From: Cellvibrionales bacterium | GTDB taxonomy: Bacteria; Pseudomonadota; Gammaproteobacteria; Pseudomonadales; UBA7434 | Length of the DNA stretch: 11,230 nucleotides | Assembly (NCBI GenBank): GCA_003492055.1 | Contig: DMZE01000100.1 | Span: 1-11,230 of the forward strand | Direction of reading: 5' to 3' | Shown here: in pieces, positions 7,089-11,230 of the stretch | How positions within the stretch are numbered: position 1 is the first letter of the stretch | How the letters are laid out: each line of letters opens with the position of its first letter | Notes under the pieces: model-generated | Told to the model about the DNA's origin: nothing | Database searches by the model: none | Seen by the model: the letters and a program-made list of their open reading frames with translations, nothing else | Made by a program: the position numbers and the translations under genes

Positions 7089-7503
7089 ACCTTAACTGCT
7101 CTAATAACTGCGATGGCATACTGGCAGGTTTTTGATTACTGCGTCGCACACAAGCCACTTTCACTTCACCGCTGCAAAGCACTTGGTCACCACGACTAAT
7201 CGTTTGTTCAAACACAACAGCAACTTTGCCAACTTTTGTCACTTTAGCTGTGACCTGTAATTCATCATCCAGTGTTGCTGAGGCGTGATAATTGGCATTT
7301 AATGAATGCACAACAAACATTAAATCATCGGCAAAAATGGCTGCCTTACCATAACCCAAGCTGCGCATTAATTCTGTACGGGCGCGCTCCATAAATTTAA
7401 GATAATTAACGTAATAGACAATACCACCGGCATCTGTGTCTTCAATATAAACACGTACAGATATAACAATCTCTACCGCTGTTGTCGATACGTTAGATGA
7501 CAC
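7084..7503 (-). CDS. ybgC: Acyl-CoA thioesterase YbgC (hotdog fold)
   Basis: YbgC is a cytoplasmic hotdog-fold thioesterase of the 4-hydroxybenzoyl-CoA thioesterase type, always found first in the tol-pal cluster; proteobacterial members have been linked to acyl-CoA hydrolysis and phospholipid metabolism, but the link to Tol is unclear. The signature VYIEDTDAGGIVYYVNY contains the catalytic Asp (residue 24 from the start used here, equal to Asp18 of E. coli). I choose the GTG at 7503 (139 residues) because GAGG at 7511-7514 is 7 bases ahead; a TTG two codons upstream would leave only a 1-base spacer. The gene follows ruvB by a short gap, so the ruv and tol genes may be co-transcribed. The stop codon lies in a tandem repeat. 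Confidence 0.93.
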   Translation of the reverse strand: MSSNVSTTAVEIVISVRVYIEDTDAGGIVYYVNYLKFMERARTELMRSLGYGKAAIFADDLMFVVHSLNANYHASATLDDELQVTAKVTKVGKVAVVFEQTISRGDQVLCSGEVKVACVRRSNQKPASMPSQLLEQLRF

Positions 7504-7517
7504 CCACAAACCTCACT

Positions 7518-7542
7518 TGGCTATTATTACCCTGGCTATTAT
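7518..7542. repeat. Short direct repeat in the ruvB-ybgC gap
   Basis: TGGCTATTAT occurs at 7518-7527 and 7533-7542 (period 15). It is short and A/T-rich, so it could be chance, but it fits the pattern of small duplications in the other gaps of this block. Confidence 0.5.
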
Positions 7543-7559
7543 CTTTACTATTAATAACG

Positions 7560-8573
7560 CTATTCATCACGCTGAGGCGCCGGCAAACCAAAATGCTCGT
7601 AGGCGCGGCGAGTGGCAATACGGCCTCTCGGTGTACGCTGAATAAAACCTTGCTGAATTAAAAACGGCTCTAACACATCCTCTATGGTGCCGCGCTCTTC
7701 ACTTATCGCCGCCGCTAAATTATCGACGCCTACTGGCCCGCCATCAAACTTTTCAATAATCGACAACAATAATCGTCGATCCATATGATCAAAGCCTTGC
7801 GGATCAATATTCAATACATTTAATGCGCTATCAGCAACCGCTGCCGTCACTACGCCATCATGCTTTACATCCGCAAAGTCACGCACTCGTCGCAATAGGC
7901 GATTAGCTATACGTGGTGTGCCGCGTGAACGGCGCGCAATTTCACGCGCACCATCACTCTCAATTTCAACGCCTAATAGAGAAGCTGCTCGCGTCACAAT
8001 ATGGCTAAGATCATCCATGCCATAAAATTCTAAGCGCTGAACAATACCAAAACGATCTCTAAGCGGCGACGTTAGAGAACCTGCTCTCGTCGTTGCACCG
8101 ACCAATGTAAACGGGGGTAAATCTAACTTGATGGAACGTGCCGATGGGCCCTCGCCTATCATAATATCCAGCTGATAATCTTCCATTGCTGGATACAACA
8201 CTTCTTCTACCACTGGACTCAAACGGTGAATCTCATCAATAAACAACACATCATCTTTGCTGAGATTGGTGAGCATGGCGGCTAAATCACCCGGCCGCTC
8301 TAAAACAGGACCTGAAGTGGTATGTAACTCAACATTTAATTCATTGGCAATAATATGCGCCAAGGTCGTTTTACCTAAACCGGGCGGTCCAAATATTAAG
8401 GTATGATCCAAGGCTTCACTGCGATTACGAGCAGCACCTATAAATACCTCCATTTGCTCACAAACGGCCGGTTGACCAATATAGTCGGCCAACATTTTGG
8501 GGCGCAATGCGCGATCATGTTGGTATTCTTCATCGGCAACATCACCGGCAATAATTCGATCAGCTTCTATCAT
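7560..8573 (-). CDS. ruvB: Holliday junction branch migration helicase RuvB
   Basis: RuvB is the hexameric AAA+ motor that, held by RuvA, drives branch migration of Holliday junctions during recombinational repair. The 337 residues are the normal length. Walker A GPPGLGKT is at 62-69 (Lys68), Walker B with DEIH at 113-116, sensor 1 in GATTRAG at 159-165, and the LRDRFG segment with the arginine finger at 171-176. The C-terminal winged helix includes [16 protein letters not shown] and the basic RTPRGR. The ATG at 8573 has AGGA (8581-8584) 7 bases upstream and begins 14 bases after the ruvA stop, so the two are one transcript. No SOS (LexA) box was recognised upstream of the ruv genes. Confidence 0.97.
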   Translation of the reverse strand: MIEADRIIAGDVADEEYQHDRALRPKMLADYIGQPAVCEQMEVFIGAARNRSEALDHTLIFGPPGLGKTTLAHIIANELNVELHTTSGPVLERPGDLAAMLTNLSKDDVLFIDEIHRLSPVVEEVLYPAMEDYQLDIMIGEGPSARSIKLDLPPFTLVGATTRAGSLTSPLRDRFGIVQRLEFYGMDDLSHIVTRAASLLGVEIESDGAREIARRSRGTPRIANRLLRRVRDFADVKHDGVVTAAVADSALNVLNIDPQGFDHMDRRLLLSIIEKFDGGPVGVDNLAAAISEERGTIEDVLEPFLIQQGFIQRTPRGRIATRRAYEHFGLPAPQRDE

Positions 8574-8587
8574 GGTGTATTCCTAAA

Positions 8588-9208
8588 CTAACGCTGAAGC
8601 ATAGTTTTTAAGGCGGCACGAATAGCACTCTCGCTGCTATCAATGGCCGATAAATCCAACTTAGCCAATGCTTTACTTGCCTCAACCGGTTTATAACCTA
8701 AGGCAATCAGAGCATTCTCGGCTTCAGCCAACATCACCGACTGGTTAACACCGGCATCCTGACCATCAATATCGCCCTCTAACAAGCTGGCCGTTTCTAG
8801 ATGCCACTCTCGTAAGCGATCTTTCATTTCGACAATTAAGCGCTCAGCGGTTTTTTTACCGACACCGGGTAAACGGGTTAAGGCAACGACATCGCCCGCC
8901 AATACACAGCGACTAAAAGAGGCCGCATCCATTCCTGACAATATCGCTAAGGCCAATTTAGGACCCACGCCATTAACCTTGATTAAGGTGCGAAATAATT
9001 GTCGCTCGGCAGAATCAGCAAAACCGTAAAGTAACTGCGCATCTTCTCTCACCACAAAGTGAGTGAGCAGACGAATGGCTTCACCCGTTTTTGGAAGAAC
9101 AGAAAAGGTATTTAAGGATGCTTGGACTTCATAGCCCACCCCATTAACGTCAATGGTTAAAAACGGCGCGGTTTTTTCAATTAAAGTGCCAGATAAAAAA
9201 CTAATCAT
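8588..9208 (-). CDS. ruvA: Holliday junction DNA helicase subunit RuvA
   Basis: RuvA is the tetrameric protein that grips the Holliday junction and loads RuvB. Its 206 residues match the family (203 in E. coli). Domain I (OB fold) spans about 1-62 and holds the acidic pin Glu55-Asp56. Domain II carries two helix-hairpin-helix motifs, NGVGPKLALAIL (79-90) and PGVGKKTAERLI (114-125). An acidic linker (about 141-156) leads to the RuvB-binding domain III (157-206). The ATG at 9208 is the only sensible start; its ribosome binding site is weak. The 107-base gap to ruvC contains an array of four 14-nt repeats and a 20-bp palindrome. Confidence 0.96.
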   Translation of the reverse strand: MISFLSGTLIEKTAPFLTIDVNGVGYEVQASLNTFSVLPKTGEAIRLLTHFVVREDAQLLYGFADSAERQLFRTLIKVNGVGPKLALAILSGMDAASFSRCVLAGDVVALTRLPGVGKKTAERLIVEMKDRLREWHLETASLLEGDIDGQDAGVNQSVMLAEAENALIALGYKPVEASKALAKLDLSAIDSSESAIRAALKTMLQR

Positions 9209-9264
9209 GCATTGTTATCATCATATTAAGGGCGAAAAAAATGGATCGTAAAACTGCTTTTCTA

Positions 9265-9320
9265 TTTTAGTGCTTAAGGTCTAGAACTTAACACCTAGCA
9301 CTTAACGTTAAGTGCTTAGC
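9265..9320. repeat. Four tandem 14-nt units between ruvC and ruvA
   Basis: Read on the minus strand, 9320-9307, 9306-9293, 9292-9279 and 9278-9265 are four adjacent 14-nt units: GCTAAGCACTTAAC, GTTAAGTGCTAGGT, GTTAAGTTCTAGAC and CTTAAGCACTAAAA. All share TAAG at positions 3-6 and CT at 9-10. The first unit contains the ruvC stop codon. Confidence 0.7.
9297..9316. repeat. Perfect 20-bp palindrome after ruvC
   Basis: AGCACTTAACGTTAAGTGCT is fully self-complementary and abuts the ruvC stop. As RNA it can form an 8-bp stem with an ACGU loop, but no U tract follows on the minus strand, so it is not a standard terminator. As DNA it could be a dyad protein-binding site. It spans the junction of the first two 14-nt repeat units. 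Confidence 0.7.
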
Positions 9321-9801
9321 GAATTTGCGCATAAGGATTATCGCTGTAAGTGTGACATAGCGCTACGGCAAGTGCATCTGCCGCATCAGAAGGTGGCGAC
9401 TGACTTAGTCGCAGTAATTTAACCACCATATCTTGCACCTGTGTCTTATCGGCCGCACCCGTACCGGCAACCGCTTGCTTAATGGATCGTGGCGCATATT
9501 CACCTAGAGGAATATCTGCCGCGGCTATGGCCAACATTGCCGCACCACGTGCATGCCCTAGCTTTAATGCCGAACTTGCGCTTTTGCCTACAAACACCTG
9601 CTCTATTGCGGCTTGGTCTGGGGCGTATTGGCTTATTAATTCAGTCACACTTTGATGAATGGTTAATAAACGCGCAGACATCTCACCGGTTGGCATACGA
9701 ATACAGCCACTGGCAAGGTATTTAGGTTGACCTTTATCGGCGACGATAAGCCCATAGCCCGTGACGCGAGACCCCGGATCAATCCCTAAAATAATCGTCA
9801 A
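9316..9801 (-). CDS. ruvC: Crossover junction endodeoxyribonuclease RuvC
   Basis: RuvC is the dimeric RNase H-fold nuclease that resolves Holliday junctions by paired nicks in the RuvABC complex. The 161 residues are slightly shorter than E. coli (173) because of a shorter C-terminus. All four metal-binding acidic residues are present: Asp8 (in GIDPGSRVTG), Glu67 (in IEQVF), Asp139 and Asp142 (in SDAADALAVA). The start is TTG, since the conserved N-terminus begins there and no ATG or GTG is in frame nearby; only a weak GATGAG precedes it by 9 bases. A predicted promoter lies about 55 bases upstream. ruvC heads ruvCAB, but yebC, its usual upstream neighbour, is absent. Confidence 0.95.
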   Translation of the reverse strand: MTIILGIDPGSRVTGYGLIVADKGQPKYLASGCIRMPTGEMSARLLTIHQSVTELISQYAPDQAAIEQVFVGKSASSALKLGHARGAAMLAIAAADIPLGEYAPRSIKQAVAGTGAADKTQVQDMVVKLLRLSQSPPSDAADALAVALCHTYSDNPYAQIR

Positions 9802-9855
9802 AAGAGCATACTCATCACTAAAAACAATACCTACTTAATCAATAAAACACATGTG

Positions 9856-9886
9856 ATTATACCCAGCTATTTAGGATTTGCACCAA
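9856..9886 (-). promoter_or_regulatory. Predicted promoter for ruvC(AB)
   Basis: On the minus strand a perfect TATAAT (9856-9861) is preceded at 19 bases by TTGGTG (9881-9886). The spacing is longer than the ideal 17 and the -35 is poor, so activity may be modest or need an activator. A start near 9849 would leave a leader of about 48 bases to the ruvC TTG. It lies after the aspS terminator, which is where a new promoter would be expected. Confidence 0.5.
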
Positions 9887-9960
9887 GCATTCTTATACTT
9901 CGGTGTAGACCAATAAAAAGTAGACAGATAAAAAACGCTTGGCCTAACTTATTCACTGAG

Positions 9961-10049
9961 TGAGATAACAAAAAAAGGAAGAAGAAAAGAACGTGGCGAA
10001 GAAAGAGTGAGAGAAAAGGACTAAAAGAATAGGAGTGAGAAAAGAATAA
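9961..10049. other. Purine-rich tract between aspS and ruvC
   Basis: About 77 of 89 plus-strand bases are A or G, so the sense (minus) strand is a C/U-rich run. It lies directly downstream of the aspS hairpin and upstream of the ruvC promoter. No gene is supported here. It is the most skewed non-coding stretch of the window. Confidence 0.7.
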
Positions 10050-10083
10050 GCTCTCTTTCTGCTTAACCAAGCAGAAAGAGAGC
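10050..10083 (-). terminator. Intrinsic terminator of aspS
   Basis: A perfect 15-bp stem (GCTCTCTTTCTGCTT at 10050-10064 and its complement at 10069-10083) closes a 4-base loop, starting 7 bases after the aspS stop. On the minus strand it is followed by the U-rich TTATTCTTTTCTC. This is the clearest intrinsic terminator of the window and separates aspS from the ruv genes. Confidence 0.85.
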
Positions 10084-10090
10084 ACAAACA

Positions 10091-11230
10091 TTAAGCAGGT
10101 TTTACTTCTTTCTCAACTTGGCGTAATTTAATATTTAACTCACGCAATTGCTTGCTATCAACATTGCCTGGCGCTTCCGTCATTACACAAGCTGCCGATT
10201 GCGTTTTAGGAAAGGCAATCACATCACGGATAGAGTTAGAACCGGTCATTAACATAACTAAGCGATCCAAACCAAAGGCTAATCCACCATGCGGTGGCGC
10301 ACCGTACTTTAAAGCATCTAACAAGAAGCCAAACTTCTCTTGCGCTTCTTCTTCACTAATCGACAACAAACGGAAAACCGCTGATTGCATCTCGGCACGA
10401 TGGATACGAATGGAACCACCACCTAACTCAGTACCGTTAAGCACCATGTCGTAGGCTTGCGATAACGCCGTACCAGGATCAGCCTCAAGTGCTTCAGGGC
10501 TGCATGATGGCGCGGTAAATGGGTGATGCAATGCTGTCCACTGACCATTATCGGTCTTTTCGAACATCGGGAAATCAACCACCCAAAGCGGTGCCCATTC
10601 GCAAGTATATAAGTTGAGGTCTTCACCCAACTTACAACGCAATGCGCCAAGCGCCTCATTAACAATGTTGGTTTTATCGGCACCAAAGAAGACAATATCG
10701 CCATCTTCTACTTCTAATCGGTCCATTAATGCCAGCACAGTATCATCGGGCATGAACTTCAAAATAGGTGATTGCAAACCTTCAAGGCCAGCAGCGCGAT
10801 CATTCACTTTGACCCAAGCCAAACCTTTAGCACCATAAATGCTAACAAATTTGGTATAGCCATCAATGTCTTTACGGCTTAACTTACTGCCGCCGGTCAC
10901 TTTTAATGCAGCAACACGACCTTCAGGATCATTAGCTGGACCGTTAAACACTTTAAACTCAACGGTCGACATTAAATCATTCACATCGACGAGCTTTAAT
11001 GGAATACGCAAATCGGGCTTATCGCTGCCGTAATCCTGCATTGCTTCGGCATAAGGCATTTTAGGAAAGCGATCAAACTTCACATCCATGACTTCGGCAA
11101 ACAACTCAGTAATCAATTGCTCTGTCATATCCATAATTTCGGATTCAGACATAAACGTGGTTTCAATATCGATTTGAGTAAATTCAGGCTGTCGGTCTGC
11201 CCGTAAATCTTCATCGCGGAAACATTTAGC
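10091..11230 (-). CDS. aspS: Aspartyl-tRNA synthetase AspS, C-terminal part (5' end outside window)
   Basis: AspS charges tRNA-Asp with aspartate in the cytoplasm. The open frame continues past the right edge, so the Met codon at 11152 is internal. The visible 379 residues begin [17 protein letters not shown], which is class II motif 2 with the ATP-binding Arg. The bacterial-type GAD insertion domain follows (about residues 80-170, including [20 protein letters not shown]). The ATP-site segment GGGSIRIH comes next, then motif 3 [15 protein letters not shown] near residues 316-330. The C-terminal tail is basic and ordinary. A full bacterial AspRS has about 590 residues, so roughly 210 are missing because of the window edge, not through damage. 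A strong terminator follows the stop. Confidence 0.96.
   Translation of the reverse strand, partial: AKCFRDEDLRADRQPEFTQIDIETTFMSESEIMDMTEQLITELFAEVMDVKFDRFPKMPYAEAMQDYGSDKPDLRIPLKLVDVNDLMSTVEFKVFNGPANDPEGRVAALKVTGGSKLSRKDIDGYTKFVSIYGAKGLAWVKVNDRAAGLEGLQSPILKFMPDDTVLALMDRLEVEDGDIVFFGADKTNIVNEALGALRCKLGEDLNLYTCEWAPLWVVDFPMFEKTDNGQWTALHHPFTAPSCSPEALEADPGTALSQAYDMVLNGTELGGGSIRIHRAEMQSAVFRLLSISEEEAQEKFGFLLDALKYGAPPHGGLAFGLDRLVMLMTGSNSIRDVIAFPKTQSAACVMTEAPGNVDSKQLRELNIKLRQVEKEVKPA

Noticed and set aside
9223..9251. TAATAT with an upstream TTTACG before ruvA, as a possible ruvA promoter
   Set aside because: The start would fall about 8 bases from the ruvA ATG, too close for a normal leader, and both boxes are weak.
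9800..9817. Mini-frame ATGAGTATGCTCTTTTGA whose stop overlaps the ruvC TTG start
   Set aside because: Five codons with no convincing ribosome binding site; a coupling leader is possible but nothing beyond position supports it.
9867..10091. Open frame of 74 codons on the minus strand between aspS and ruvC, rich in Phe, Leu and Ser
   Set aside because: It begins at the aspS stop, runs through the aspS terminator and the pyrimidine-rich strand, and ends near the predicted ruvC promoter. Its composition is what translation of a C/U-rich tract gives, and it has no recognisable domain.

Overview
The window is a compact, conserved housekeeping block of a gammaproteobacterium. Every gene lies on the minus strand, so transcription runs from high to low coordinates. 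The order is aspS (its 5' part lies outside the window), ruvC, ruvA, ruvB, ybgC, tolQ, tolR, tolA, tolB, pal, cpoB, queE, queC and the first bases of a tRNA-Lys. The join of ruvCAB to ybgC-tol-pal and then to queE-queC-tRNA-Lys is the arrangement known from Pseudomonas and its relatives. The base composition looks moderate (mid-40s % GC by eye) and TolA is short, which would suit a marine Cellvibrionales-like organism, but the genus cannot be fixed from this window.

Region by region: 10091-11230 is the C-terminal two thirds of aspartyl-tRNA synthetase, closed by a strong intrinsic terminator at 10050-10083. The spacer 9802-10049 has a purine-rich tract and a predicted promoter with a perfect TATAAT for the ruv genes. 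The usual yebC gene is missing from this spacer. 7560-9801 is ruvCAB (Holliday junction resolvase and branch-migration motor). 1738-7503 is the Tol-Pal cell-envelope machine: YbgC thioesterase, the TolQ/TolR proton-driven motor, the TolA transducer, periplasmic TolB, the Pal lipoprotein and the CpoB coordinator. 234-1662 is queE-queC, two steps of 7-deazaguanine (queuosine precursor) synthesis. 1-22 is the 5' end of tRNA-Lys.

TolQ-TolR use the proton gradient to energise TolA, which reaches across the periplasm to TolB and Pal so that the outer membrane follows the septum during division. CpoB links this machine to peptidoglycan synthesis. Hairpins follow aspS, pal and cpoB, and predicted promoters precede ruvC, pal and the tRNA. 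The block is therefore probably several overlapping transcription units rather than one.

I found no mobile element, CRISPR array, toxin-antitoxin pair, phage gene or defence gene, and I do not think the window holds a new system. The most unusual content is a set of short tandem repeats in the small gaps between genes (ruvC-ruvA, ruvB-ybgC, ybgC-tolQ, tolR-tolA), a small TolA with a TonB-like Lys-Pro spacer, and the missing yebC.
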